Of a DNA stretch of 40,686 nt, positions 24,446 to 33,402 are shown one piece after another. The DNA is taken from positions 1-40,686 of the forward strand of contig NZ_JAECZA010000034.1 of the NCBI RefSeq assembly GCF_016056275.1, written 5' to 3'. The position numbers and the translations under genes are program-made. Each line of letters opens with the position of its first letter. Position 1 is the stretch's first letter. The notes beneath the pieces were generated by a model. The model ran no database searches, had not been told where the DNA came from, and worked only from the letters and a program-made list of their open reading frames with translations. This DNA is from Dendronalium phyllosphericum CENA369 (GTDB lineage: Bacteria > Cyanobacteriota > Cyanobacteriia > Cyanobacteriales > Nostocaceae).

Positions 24446-27400
24446 ATGGAAAATTCTTCTATTCCCCAACTTATACCAACAACTCCAGACCAACAAGAAT
24501 ATCAGCAAGATATAAAATATTACCAGCATCATAGCGATAAACAAAAAGCTTTATCTAGAGTCATTGCTCGGATTCGCCAATCTCTTGATACTGACACCAT
24601 ATTTAAAATTACTGTCACTGAAGTGCGACAACTGTTGAATGCCGACCGAGTTGGAGTATTTCGTTTTTATCCTGAGTTGGAATGGGAAGGAGAATTTATC
24701 TATGAGGATGTGGGAGCAGAATGGGGTTCAGCACTCACAGCTAAACTACGCGACCACTGCTTTGCTGCGGAGTTTGCCGGACTATATCAACAAGGTCGGA
24801 TCAAAGTAATAGCTGATATCTACGAAACTGGCGTGAGTGATTGCCATGCCCAGATTTTAGAAAGATTCCAAGTACGTGCCAATATAGCCGCTCCTCTGAT
24901 GAAAGGTAAAGATTTATGGGGGTTGCTGTGTATTCATCAGTGTAGTAGTCCTCGGCAATGGGAAGCATCAGAAATTGAGTTTGTGCAACTAATCGCCGAA
25001 CATTTAGGAGTTGCCTTACAGCAGGCAGATTACTTACAACAAGTACAAATACAATCTACACAGCTAGCGCAAGCAAAAGCAAGAGAAAAAGTAGCAGAAT
25101 GGCAGAAAACCATAGCTATAACTATCGAGAAAATTCGGCAGTCTCTTGATTTGGAAAGTATTTTTCGTACTAGCACCGCAGAAATCCGGCAACTACTACA
25201 TGCCGATCGCGTAGCTATCTATCGCTTCAATCCAGATTGGAGTGGCGAATTTGTGTTTGAATCAGTCGCAGAGGGTTGGTCTTCCTTGATATACGAGCAG
25301 TTACGACAACCACAATTGCTTGAAAATGTCAGCGAATGTAGTGTCAAAGATTTAGCTTCAAGCCCAGTTGTAGATACTTACTTACAAGCTACAAGGGGTA
25401 GTGTCTTTAGCAAAAGTGAAGTATATCGTGTTTGTCATGATATTTACAATGCTGGCTTTAGTGATTGCTACATTAAAATTTTAGAGATTTATCAAGCAAA
25501 AGCTTATGTAATCATCGCTATTTACCACGGTCAAAAGCTCTGGGGTTTACTGGCAGTTTACCAGAACGGCGGACAACGCCAGTGGCAAGAAGATGAGGTG
25601 TTGTTGCTCACCCAAGTTAGCACTCAGCTAGGTGTAGCTTTGCAGCAAGCAGAATTCTTACAGCAAGTGCAGAGCCAAGCAGCTGAACTCAGCAAAGCCG
25701 CAGAAAGGCAAAGAGGACTAGCAAATACAGTAGAGAAAATTCGCCAATCTCTGGATATTGACACTATCTTTAAAACCACTACTCAAGAAGTCCGACGGCT
25801 ATTGGAAGTAGAACGAGTGGCAATTTATCGCTTCTATCCCGATTGGAGTGGTGAATTTGTTGCCGATTCCATTGTTGATGGTTGGACACCAATAGTCAAG
25901 CCACAACCTGTGACAGAACGCGCTTTTTTGCAGGGAACGCAGGCGGGTAAGTATGCACGTAATGAAGTTTTTGTACCGATTCGCCAGGGTGAGAAATTGT
26001 GGGGATTGTTAGTAGCTTATCAAAACTCTCAGCCCCGTTATTGGCAAGATGATGAAATCAATTTGTTAGCACAAGTTGGCGTGCAACTGGGAGTGGCATT
26101 ACAGCAAGCTGAGTCTTTAAAACAAGTACAAGTGCAAGCCGAGCAATTGGCTAAAGCCGCAGAACGAGAACGCAAAGCTACACAAAGACAGAAGACCTTA
26201 GCTGCAACTGTAGAGAAAATTCGCCAGTCTCTTGACTTAAAAACAATCTTTGCTACTAGCACTCAAGAAGTCCGGCGATTATTAGAAGTTGACCGAGTAA
26301 CTATCTATCGCTTTGGGTCTAATTGGAGTGGTGAATTTGTGGCTGAGTCTTTAGCTCAGGGTTGGAAACAGGTGCGGGAACTCGTACCTGTAATCGCAGA
26401 TGATTACTTGCAAAACACCCAAGGCGGAGACTTTGCCAATGGCAAGATTCTAATTATTGAAGACATTCACATCACCAATTCTTCTAGCCGTCATACTGCT
26501 TTGCTCGAACTAATGGAAGCTAGGGCATGTATGATTGTGCCGATTTTTCAGGGTGAGAACCTCTGGGGATTACTTGCGGCGTATCAAAATACCGAACCTC
26601 GTCATTGGCAAGAAGATGAGGTGGATTTATTGATGCAAATTGGTACTCAGTTAGGAGTCGGACTGCAACAAGCGGAATTACTCGAACAAACGCAGCGTCA
26701 AAAAGAAGAACTCACCCTGGCTATTAAAGAATTACAACACACTCAAAGCCAATTAATTCAAAGTGAGAAAATGGCTGGCTTAGGGCAATTGGTAGCTGGT
26801 GTAGCGCATGAAATCAATAACCCGATTAGTTTTATTTACGGCAATATTACTTACGTTACCGAACATACTGAAAATTTATTTAAATTGCTGCGTCTTTACC
26901 AAAAAAATTATCCCAAGCCAAAAGCGGAAATCCAAATACAAGCCACAGAACTAGATTTAGATTTCATTGCTGATGACTTACCGAAAATTCTGACTTCAAT
27001 GATGATGGGGGCAGAACGAATCTCGCAATTAGTCCTGTCATTGCGAACTTTTGCTCGACTTGATGAAGCAGAAATGAAGCCTGTCGATATTCATGAAGGC
27101 ATTGATAGTACTTTGTATATTTTACAACATCGACTGCAACCTCAGACTCATTCTCTTGCTATTGAGGTAATTAAGGAATATGGCGATCTACCTTTGGTAG
27201 TTTGCTATGCAGCTCAGATGAATCAGGTATTTATGAATATTCTCAACAATGCCATTGATGCTTTAGAACACTCAGCAAACAGTGGTGAGTATGCAATAGT
27301 CAAGACAAACACAACTGACAAACCACAGATTCAGATTCGCACAGAACTTGTAGAAGGCAATTCTATCCAGATTCGTATTGCTGACAATGGTTGTGGTATT

Positions 27401-27604
27401 CCTAGCAGTATGCGATCGCGCATTTTTGAGCCTTTTTTTACAACCAAACAACCCGGTCAAGGTATTGGTTTAGGGCTGTCTATTAGCTACCAGATTATTG
27501 TACAAAAACACGGCGGCCAGATCGAGTGTGTTTCCGAACCTGGTAACGGTTGTGAGTTCTGGATAAAAATTCCCATACAGCAAATATCGTGTCAAGTCTC
27601 ATAG
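24446..27604 (+). CDS. Four-GAF sensor histidine kinase with cyanobacteriochrome module(s)
   Basis: The 1052-residue soluble kinase has four GAF modules, each led by a helical linker of the type VEKIRQSLDxxTIF. GAF1 (about 48-200) carries both cysteines of a DXCF cyanobacteriochrome: C105 in RDHCF and C133 in SDCHAQIL. GAF2 (about 235-405) resembles red/green types and keeps the bilin Cys C341, but followed by Tyr (SDCY) instead of His. GAF3 (about 430-555) lacks the whole bilin-lid segment. GAF4 (about 590-745) has R682-H683 where Cys-His is expected. The kinase core follows: H788 in VAGVAHEINNP, NQVFMNILNNAIDAL, IADNGCGIP and GQGIGLGLSISYQI. GAF1, and perhaps GAF2, should bind phycocyanobilin; GAF3 and GAF4 should not. 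A light-sensing kinase without its own receiver. Confidence 0.93.
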   Translation: MENSSIPQLIPTTPDQQEYQQDIKYYQHHSDKQKALSRVIARIRQSLDTDTIFKITVTEVRQLLNADRVGVFRFYPELEWEGEFIYEDVGAEWGSALTAKLRDHCFAAEFAGLYQQGRIKVIADIYETGVSDCHAQILERFQVRANIAAPLMKGKDLWGLLCIHQCSSPRQWEASEIEFVQLIAEHLGVALQQADYLQQVQIQSTQLAQAKAREKVAEWQKTIAITIEKIRQSLDLESIFRTSTAEIRQLLHADRVAIYRFNPDWSGEFVFESVAEGWSSLIYEQLRQPQLLENVSECSVKDLASSPVVDTYLQATRGSVFSKSEVYRVCHDIYNAGFSDCYIKILEIYQAKAYVIIAIYHGQKLWGLLAVYQNGGQRQWQEDEVLLLTQVSTQLGVALQQAEFLQQVQSQAAELSKAAERQRGLANTVEKIRQSLDIDTIFKTTTQEVRRLLEVERVAIYRFYPDWSGEFVADSIVDGWTPIVKPQPVTERAFLQGTQAGKYARNEVFVPIRQGEKLWGLLVAYQNSQPRYWQDDEINLLAQVGVQLGVALQQAESLKQVQVQAEQLAKAAERERKATQRQKTLAATVEKIRQSLDLKTIFATSTQEVRRLLEVDRVTIYRFGSNWSGEFVAESLAQGWKQVRELVPVIADDYLQNTQGGDFANGKILIIEDIHITNSSSRHTALLELMEARACMIVPIFQGENLWGLLAAYQNTEPRHWQEDEVDLLMQIGTQLGVGLQQAELLEQTQRQKEELTLAIKELQHTQSQLIQSEKMAGLGQLVAGVAHEINNPISFIYGNITYVTEHTENLFKLLRLYQKNYPKPKAEIQIQATELDLDFIADDLPKILTSMMMGAERISQLVLSLRTFARLDEAEMKPVDIHEGIDSTLYILQHRLQPQTHSLAIEVIKEYGDLPLVVCYAAQMNQVFMNILNNAIDALEHSANSGEYAIVKTNTTDKPQIQIRTELVEGNSIQIRIADNGCGIPSSMRSRIFEPFFTTKQPGQGIGLGLSISYQIIVQKHGGQIECVSEPGNGCEFWIKIPIQQISCQVS

Positions 27605-27738
27605 TTATACCAATTTGAAAAAAGAATGCAACAGATATCTTGGTAGGGGCGCTGTTAAGTTCGCCCTTACAAACAATTCATTTGTCGCAAAAATTAATGA
27701 AATTCGTATTATTTACGAATTACGAATTGGTGTTACTA
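27602..27738. repeat. MITE-like element beginning in the kinase stop codon
   Basis: TAGTTATACCAATTTG (27602-27617) and CGAATTGGTGTTACTA (27723-27738) are inverted copies matching at 13 of 16 positions. The 137-base interior has no credible gene. The left end starts exactly at the TAG stop of the kinase gene. The right half contains ATTCGTATTATTTACGAAT-like words seen at 34162-34214 too. Confidence 0.55.
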
Positions 27739-27919
27739 CACGCGTGCTGCAAAATAAACGCATATTAGCTAGTTATGTTTCATTGTTAACTTCTATGATG
27801 ACTTGCTCACTTAGTAAAAAAAATTGAAGCGAGATGAGAACTTTTGTTCTACATGCTCTATAATTCTCATAATTACGGTATTTCGCTCAAGATACCGGAG
27901 AATTTAGGAGACAATTCTA
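27739..27919. promoter_or_regulatory. sbpA upstream region with TATAAT box
   Basis: A perfect TATAAT lies at 27859-27864, about 55 bases before the sbpA ATG, without a clear -35. AGGAG at 27906-27910 is a good ribosome site (9-base spacing). A GTTAACTT word near 27785 resembles one half of a cyanobacterial Pho box, but I see no convincing tandem copy. Confidence 0.4.
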
Positions 27920-29077
27920 ATGAGCAAGTTGCCACATCTAACACAGATAGCTACCTACATCATAGCGGGAATGCAGATTTATTTTGTGAAAACTTTGCAG
28001 ACTATACAAGCTTTGTATAAACGAATAATCAGAATTTGCCCGAACCAAAGCTCTATGCAAAGCTTTGTGTGTCTATTTTTAGTTGGTACTATCTTGAGTT
28101 TAGCAGTAGCCGCCTGTTCTGGAAGTGGTTCAGCTACCAAAGCGGATGTAAAACTTAGGCTCGTTTCCTTCTCTGTTACTAAAGCAGCACACGATCAAAT
28201 TATTCCCAAATTTGTGCAAAAGTGGAAACAAGAACACAATCAAAACATCACTTTTGAGCAGAGTTATGGAGGTTCTGGCGCTCAAGCCGCTGCTGTAATT
28301 AAAGGTTCCCAAGAAGCAGACATCGTACACCTAGCGCTTCCTTTGGATATCAATAGAATTCAACAAGCAGGGTTAATTAAGTCTGGTTGGGAAATAAAAT
28401 CTCCCAGAAATGGCATTGTTAGCAGATCGGTTGCTGCTATTGTTACCCGTGAAGGCAATCCTAAAAGTATAAAGACTTGGGCAGACTTGGCAAAGGATGG
28501 CGTGCAAGTAATTGCAGCTAACCCAAAAACTTCTGGTATCGGTATTTGGGAATTCTTAGCTTTGTGGGGTTCGGTGACTCAAACAGGTGGTGAAGAGACA
28601 ACAGCACGAGATTATGTCACCAAAGTTTATCAAAACACTCACGTACTGACAAAAGATGCTCGTGAGGCTAGCAATTTATTTTTCCAAAAAGGTCAAGGAG
28701 ATGTCTTAATTAACTACGAAAATGAGGTGATTTTGGCAGAAAATAACGGCACAAAACTACCTTATATTGTACCAACAATCAATATTTCTATTGATAATCC
28801 TGTAACCATAGTCGATAAAAATGTTGATAAGCACGGTACAAGAGAAGTTGCAGAAGCATTTGTTGATTACCTTTATTCAACAGCAGCCCAACGCGAATTT
28901 GCTAAATTGCAATATCGTCCTGTTAACCCTACCGTTACTCAAGAAGTATCATCACAATATTCCAAAATTGATACTTTATTCACATCTCAGGATTTGGGTG
29001 GTTGGGATAATATCCAAGAAAAGTTTTTTGGAGATGGAGCGATTTTTGACAAAGTTCAAGCTGCTAAAAAAGCTTAA
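27920..29077 (+). CDS. sbpA: Sulfate-type ABC transporter substrate-binding lipoprotein
   Basis: The mature part (from about residue 66) matches the sulfate-binding protein family: LVSFSVTKAAHDQIIPKF, FEQSYGGSGAQAAAVI, IAANPKTSGIGIWEFLALWG, DAREASNLFFQKGQGDVLINYENEV and RPVNPTVTQE. These are the usual anion-contact regions. The lipobox VAAC (C66) indicates a lipid-anchored periplasmic protein. The strong AGGAG supports ATG 27920, which leaves an unusual 45-residue stretch before the signal peptide; the internal M46 (28055) would start nearer it but has no ribosome site. The gene is not next to cysTWA permease genes; instead it heads the phosphate pst genes, 79 bases before pstS. It may serve a sulfate permease encoded elsewhere. 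Confidence 0.9.
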   Translation: MSKLPHLTQIATYIIAGMQIYFVKTLQTIQALYKRIIRICPNQSSMQSFVCLFLVGTILSLAVAACSGSGSATKADVKLRLVSFSVTKAAHDQIIPKFVQKWKQEHNQNITFEQSYGGSGAQAAAVIKGSQEADIVHLALPLDINRIQQAGLIKSGWEIKSPRNGIVSRSVAAIVTREGNPKSIKTWADLAKDGVQVIAANPKTSGIGIWEFLALWGSVTQTGGEETTARDYVTKVYQNTHVLTKDAREASNLFFQKGQGDVLINYENEVILAENNGTKLPYIVPTINISIDNPVTIVDKNVDKHGTREVAEAFVDYLYSTAAQREFAKLQYRPVNPTVTQEVSSQYSKIDTLFTSQDLGGWDNIQEKFFGDGAIFDKVQAAKKA

Positions 29078-29156
29078 GCTTTATCTTGTATAGCATTATC
29101 TAAAAAGCAAAAATCGAGCATCAATAATTTTAATTATTTGAATATTTTTTGAGTTT

Positions 29157-30161
29157 ATGATCTGTCATCATAGCCTATTTAAACAAAGCTTTTTACTAGC
29201 ATTTCTAATGGTTGTTACTTCTAGTATCACTGCTTGTAGCAGCACTGAAGAAAAGAAAAGCCAAGTGAGTATTGATGGAGCAGCTGTTGGTTTCCCGATT
29301 TCTCTAGCAGTTGCAGAAGAATACGCTAAAGTAAAACCTGAAGCTAAAGTTAGTGTTGCCTCAAGTGGTACTGGTGGTGGTATCAGTAAATTTTGTGGTG
29401 GCGACTTAGATATTGTTGGTGCTTCTCGTACCATTAGAGATGAAGAAATTAAAAAATGTCAAAGTAAGAAGATTGAATTCGTTGAGTTGCCTATAGCTTT
29501 GGATGGTATTGCTGTAATAGCCAACCAAAAAAATAACTTTGCCAAATGTCTAACTATTAAAGAACTAGGGAAAATTTGGGGCGGTAAATCAGACGGCAAA
29601 ATTTTAACGTGGAATCAAGTTAATCCCAAGTTTCCTAAGCAAAAACTCAAGTTATATGCTCCGGCTTCTGATACGGGAACATTTGATTATATGACTCAAG
29701 CTGTGACAGGTAAAGCCAAAAATGGGCGTACTGACTACACTGCTACTCAAAATCAAAACCTCTTAGTACAAGGAGTAGCAGGTGATGCCTCTGCGTTAGG
29801 TTATGTAGGGATATCTTATTACATTCAAAACCAAGACAAACTAAATCTCGTTGCAGTAGAAAGTCCTCAAGGCAAGTGTGAAAAACCAATTCCAGTAGAC
29901 AATGTAATCAAAAATATCTACACACCTTTGTCTCGTCCCCTCTTCATCTATGTCAGCAAAAAATCCCTAGATACTAAGCCAGCAGTCAAAGAATTTGTCG
30001 ATTTTTATCTAGAAAATTCTTGGAAATGGGTAGATAGTGTTGGTTATGTGGCATTACCTGATGAAGCTTATGTAAAAGTAAAACAAAAATTTGCAACTGG
30101 TGAAACGGGTACAAAATTTAAGAAAGCTAAACCGGGCGAACCAATCGCAAAATTTATTTAG
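29157..30161 (+). CDS. pstS: Phosphate ABC transporter substrate-binding protein PstS
   Basis: The lipoprotein (lipobox ITAC near residue 27, SSITACSS) has the PstS-family words SIDGAAVGFPISLAVAEEYA, ASSGTGGGISKFCGGDLDIV, GASRTI and LYAPASDTGTFDYMTQAV, which build the phosphate pocket. It delivers phosphate to PstCA in the periplasm. The length of 334 residues fits. No clear Pho box is visible in the 79-base gap from sbpA. Two Cys in the mature part (KFCGGDL, KCQSKK) are seen in other cyanobacterial members as far as I recall. Confidence 0.92.
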   Translation: MICHHSLFKQSFLLAFLMVVTSSITACSSTEEKKSQVSIDGAAVGFPISLAVAEEYAKVKPEAKVSVASSGTGGGISKFCGGDLDIVGASRTIRDEEIKKCQSKKIEFVELPIALDGIAVIANQKNNFAKCLTIKELGKIWGGKSDGKILTWNQVNPKFPKQKLKLYAPASDTGTFDYMTQAVTGKAKNGRTDYTATQNQNLLVQGVAGDASALGYVGISYYIQNQDKLNLVAVESPQGKCEKPIPVDNVIKNIYTPLSRPLFIYVSKKSLDTKPAVKEFVDFYLENSWKWVDSVGYVALPDEAYVKVKQKFATGETGTKFKKAKPGEPIAKFI

Positions 30162-30206
30162 ACAATTGCTATTTATCGAAGTTTGATTGTAGTAAAATCT
30201 GAATTT

Positions 30207-31148
30207 ATGCAAAATTATAACGTTCCAGACAACTCAGATCGCATATCTAGACAGGCATTAGATAAAAATGCATCTGAAGATATTTCCGAAAAAATTATAG
30301 CAACTATCTTATTTGGTTGTGCTTTAGTTTCTGTTTTAACTACCTTTGGTATTGTCGTAATTATATTTCAAGAGACATTTGGCTTTTTCCAAGAAGTTTC
30401 CTTTGCCCAATTCTTTCTTGATACTAAGTGGACACCTTTATTTGCAGATAAACATTTTGGTGTTTGGCCGTTGATTAATGGTACTTTCTTAACAACTGCG
30501 ATCGCTATGGCTGTGGCTATTCCTTTAGGTTTATCTTCTGCCATTTATTTAAGTGAGTACGCTCAACCCAAAGTTGCAGCAATTTTACGCCCAGCAGTAG
30601 AACTGTTAGCAGGAATACCAACGGTAGTCTATGGTTATTTTGCGCTATTGTTTGTCACGCCATTACTGCGGCATATTGTACCTCTAGAAATATTCAACGC
30701 TTTAAGTGCGGGATTAATGATGGGAGTAATGATTACTCCTACTGTTGGTTCTATCAGCTTAGATGCGATTCGAGCGGTTCCAAGGTCTTTGCGAGAAGGT
30801 GCTTACGCTTTAGGTATCACTAAACTAGAAGCAATTTTTAGAGTCGTTCTTCCGGCAGCACTTTCTGGAATTATCGCTTCGATTATTCTGGGAATTTCTC
30901 GTGCTGTGGGTGAAACAATGACCGTTCTCATCGCCGCCGGACAACAACCAAGACTAACTGTTAATCTGGCAGAATCAGTCGAAACAATGACAGCTTACAT
31001 GGCACAAATCTCTGGTGGGGATAGTCCGCGCGGTAGTCTCAATTTTAAGACTTTATATGCCGTTGGTGCTGTTTTATTTCTAATTACCTTAATTTTAAAT
31101 ATTGTCAGTTACTGGATTGCTAATCGCTTTAAAGAAAAGTACGAGTAA
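30207..31148 (+). CDS. pstC: Phosphate ABC transporter permease PstC
   Basis: This is one of two inner-membrane permease subunits, with about six membrane segments. The EAA-type cytoplasmic loop is [20 protein letters not shown], and [17 protein letters not shown] is typical of PstC. It pairs with PstA and is powered by PstB. The open frame extends to TTG 30183, but ATG 30207 gives the more natural N-terminus ([11 protein letters not shown]) and 313 residues. The stop is five bases before pstA, so the two are co-translated. Confidence 0.93.
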   Translation: MQNYNVPDNSDRISRQALDKNASEDISEKIIATILFGCALVSVLTTFGIVVIIFQETFGFFQEVSFAQFFLDTKWTPLFADKHFGVWPLINGTFLTTAIAMAVAIPLGLSSAIYLSEYAQPKVAAILRPAVELLAGIPTVVYGYFALLFVTPLLRHIVPLEIFNALSAGLMMGVMITPTVGSISLDAIRAVPRSLREGAYALGITKLEAIFRVVLPAALSGIIASIILGISRAVGETMTVLIAAGQQPRLTVNLAESVETMTAYMAQISGGDSPRGSLNFKTLYAVGAVLFLITLILNIVSYWIANRFKEKYE

Positions 31149-31153
31149 TAAGC

Positions 31154-32053
31154 ATGGCTACAACTTATCAACGAAATGAATCTTGGGATTCAGCAGCAGA
31201 ATTTACCGATAATGTTGAAAGTAGAGAAACATTAGGCAAAGTATTTGAAATACTTTTTCTCTTAGGTTTGCTGGTTGGGATATTTATCTTAGCATTGCTA
31301 CTTTTTGATATTCTCCGAGACGGATTATCGAGATTTTTGTCGCCTGGCTTTTTGACAGAAACACCTTCGCGTTTTCCCGACCAAGGTGGTATTCGTCCTG
31401 CTATTATTAGCAGCATTCTTTTAGGAATTGTCGTGATTTGTGTTACCGTACCAATTGGTGTGGGAGCAGCTTTATATCTCGAAGAATATGCACCCAAAGC
31501 TTGGTGGACAGCAATTGTTGAGATTAATATCAGCAATTTAGCGGGAGTACCTTCTATTGTCTATGGATTGCTTGGTTTAGGAGTTTTTAATTATCTGCTG
31601 GGGTTTGGCCCCGCCTTAATTTCTGGAGCATTAACTTTATCTTTATTGTCTTTACCAGTAATTATCGTCACAGCTAGAGAGGCAATTCGCGCCGTTCCAG
31701 ATTCTCTAAGACTTGCTTCCTATGGCTTAGGTGTGACAAAATGGCAAACTATTAGCAGTCATGTTTTACCTTATGCTATTCCTGGTATTTTGACAGGAGT
31801 GATTATTTCAATATCGCGTGCCATTGGTGATGCAGCTTCTTTAATTGTTGTTGGTGCTGTGGGTTTTCTCACATTCAATCCTGGTTTGTTCCAGAGGTTT
31901 ATGGCATTACCTATTCAAATTTTTAGTTACATTACTCGTCCAGAGCCAGGTTTTGCTAATGCAGCAGCAGCGACAATTATCGCCTTGTTAATCTTGATTT
32001 TAGTTTTAAATGGTGTGGCAATTTATATTCGGCAACGCTTCACAATCAATTAG
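31154..32053 (+). CDS. pstA: Phosphate ABC transporter permease PstA
   Basis: The second permease subunit has 299 residues. Visible marks are the EAA loop ASYGLGVTKWQTISSHVLPY, SNLAGVPSIVYGLLGLG and SISRAIGDAASLIVVGA, all typical of PstA. The first about 60 residues are a polar N-terminus followed by the first membrane helix. It starts five bases after the pstC stop and is followed by pstB after 62 bases. Confidence 0.93.
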   Translation: MATTYQRNESWDSAAEFTDNVESRETLGKVFEILFLLGLLVGIFILALLLFDILRDGLSRFLSPGFLTETPSRFPDQGGIRPAIISSILLGIVVICVTVPIGVGAALYLEEYAPKAWWTAIVEINISNLAGVPSIVYGLLGLGVFNYLLGFGPALISGALTLSLLSLPVIIVTAREAIRAVPDSLRLASYGLGVTKWQTISSHVLPYAIPGILTGVIISISRAIGDAASLIVVGAVGFLTFNPGLFQRFMALPIQIFSYITRPEPGFANAAAATIIALLILILVLNGVAIYIRQRFTIN

Positions 32054-32115
32054 GTAATAAAGCCAATTAATTCACGGTAATTTTAGGTATTTACGGTTAT
32101 TGGGAGAGAAACAAA

Positions 32116-32946
32116 ATGTCATATAGCAATAGTAGAAGTCAATTAGATAATGCCACACTCAACCAACAAGATAATTCTGTGTTTAATGTTGAAGGTGTGA
32201 AAGTATATTATGGTGGATTTTTGGCACTTCTAGATGTTTATTTAAAAATTCCCGAAAAACAAATTGTTGCTTTTATTGGGCCTTCAGGATGTGGTAAAAG
32301 TACCCTACTGCGTTGCTTCAATCGCATGAACGATCTCATTCCTGGAGCTAAGGTAGAGGGGAGGTTAAATTATCGCGATCGCAATATTTACGACCCAAAA
32401 ATCAATTCTGTAAAATTGCGCCGCCAAGTAGGAATGGTTTTTCAAAGACCAAATCCTTTTCCGAAATCAATTTACGAAAATATCGCCTTTGGGCCGCGTT
32501 CTAATGGCTATAAAGGTAATATTGACGAATTGGTAGAAGATTCTTTAAGACGCGCCGCGATTTGGGATGAAGTTAAGGATAAACTCAAACAAAAGGGTAC
32601 TGCATTATCTGGCGGACAACAACAACGGCTTTGTATCGCACGAGCGATCGCCATGAAGCCAGATGTATTATTAATGGACGAACCATGTTCTGCTCTTGAC
32701 CCAATTTCTACCCGTCAAGTCGAAGAACTCTGCTTAGAACTGAAGGAGCAATACACCATCATCATGGTGACTCATAATATGCAGCAAGCTTCAAGAGTCG
32801 CAGATTGGACGGCGTTTTTCAATACAGAAATTGACGAACATGGCAAACGTCGCGGTAAATTAGTTGAGTTTAGTTCTACACAGCAAATGTTCACTTCTCC
32901 GGAAACGAGGGAGGCTGAGGAGTATATCAGCGGACGATTCGGTTAA
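32116..32946 (+). CDS. pstB: Phosphate ABC transporter ATPase PstB
   Basis: This ATPase energises phosphate import through PstCA. It has Walker [10 protein letters not shown], the Q-loop in [19 protein letters not shown] (a PstB hallmark), signature [14 protein letters not shown], Walker [14 protein letters not shown] and the switch His in IMVTHNMQQ. The length of 276 residues is normal. GGGAGAG lies nine bases before ATG 32116. It is the last gene of the pst operon here; no phoU follows. Confidence 0.96.
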   Translation: MSYSNSRSQLDNATLNQQDNSVFNVEGVKVYYGGFLALLDVYLKIPEKQIVAFIGPSGCGKSTLLRCFNRMNDLIPGAKVEGRLNYRDRNIYDPKINSVKLRRQVGMVFQRPNPFPKSIYENIAFGPRSNGYKGNIDELVEDSLRRAAIWDEVKDKLKQKGTALSGGQQQRLCIARAIAMKPDVLLMDEPCSALDPISTRQVEELCLELKEQYTIIMVTHNMQQASRVADWTAFFNTEIDEHGKRRGKLVEFSSTQQMFTSPETREAEEYISGRFG

Positions 32947-33021
32947 GATTCAATCATAGTTTAGCTGAAATTCTCTAGCAGTAATACTAGAAATAATCAA
33001 CGATACGATCGCTTTTCCTTA

Positions 33022-33402
33022 TCACAACTCATCATCAGGCAACTTTTCCAATTCATCAGCGATTAGCATCTGAAAATCTTCGTCACAGTGAGTGTGGAGA
33101 TGAACTGCGGCAGCTAGTAATTCTGCTAAAATTTCAGCTTGTTGGTTAGTAGTTAAACTAGGTAACAGAAGCTGGTTAATTAAGGCTTGTACTCTACCGC
33201 ATTCTATACCCAATTCAGTAATTAAGTTACTGAGAGTTGAATTAGTAATTGCCTTTTCAAAAGCACGAATCTCTTTTTCCCAATGCTGAATTAAACCTTT
33301 GTCAGGGAAATCCTTCTCTGATTCCAGTCTAATCTTTTCTTGATGTTCAGCAATCCTTTGATTTAAAGAGTCAATGGCTTTTCTGTGATGTTTCTTACGC
33401 AT
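33022..33402 (-). CDS. Helical cytoplasmic protein coupled to the M50 protease gene
   Basis: I do not recognise a family. The 126 residues look almost wholly helical: a basic start (MRKKHHRKAIDSLNQRIAEH), a charged coiled-coil-like stretch, then ELGIECGRVQALINQLLLP and an acidic end (ADELEKLPDDEL). The ATG at 33402 shares one base with the TAA of the upstream M50 gene (TAATG), a layout typical of coupled translation. The frame is open further upstream (to 33477), but that part overlaps the protease gene. A job tied to the protease is plausible and unproven. Confidence 0.65.
   Translation of the reverse strand: MRKKHHRKAIDSLNQRIAEHQEKIRLESEKDFPDKGLIQHWEKEIRAFEKAITNSTLSNLITELGIECGRVQALINQLLLPSLTTNQQAEILAELLAAAVHLHTHCDEDFQMLIADELEKLPDDEL

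Noticed and set aside
27780-27815. Possible Pho box upstream of sbpA (GTTAACTT and neighbours at 11-base spacing)
   Set aside because: Only the first unit resembles the cyanobacterial consensus; the next two units match too poorly.
27615-27827. 70-codon plus-strand frame after the large kinase
   Set aside because: It lies mostly inside a MITE-like repeat and has no ribosome site.
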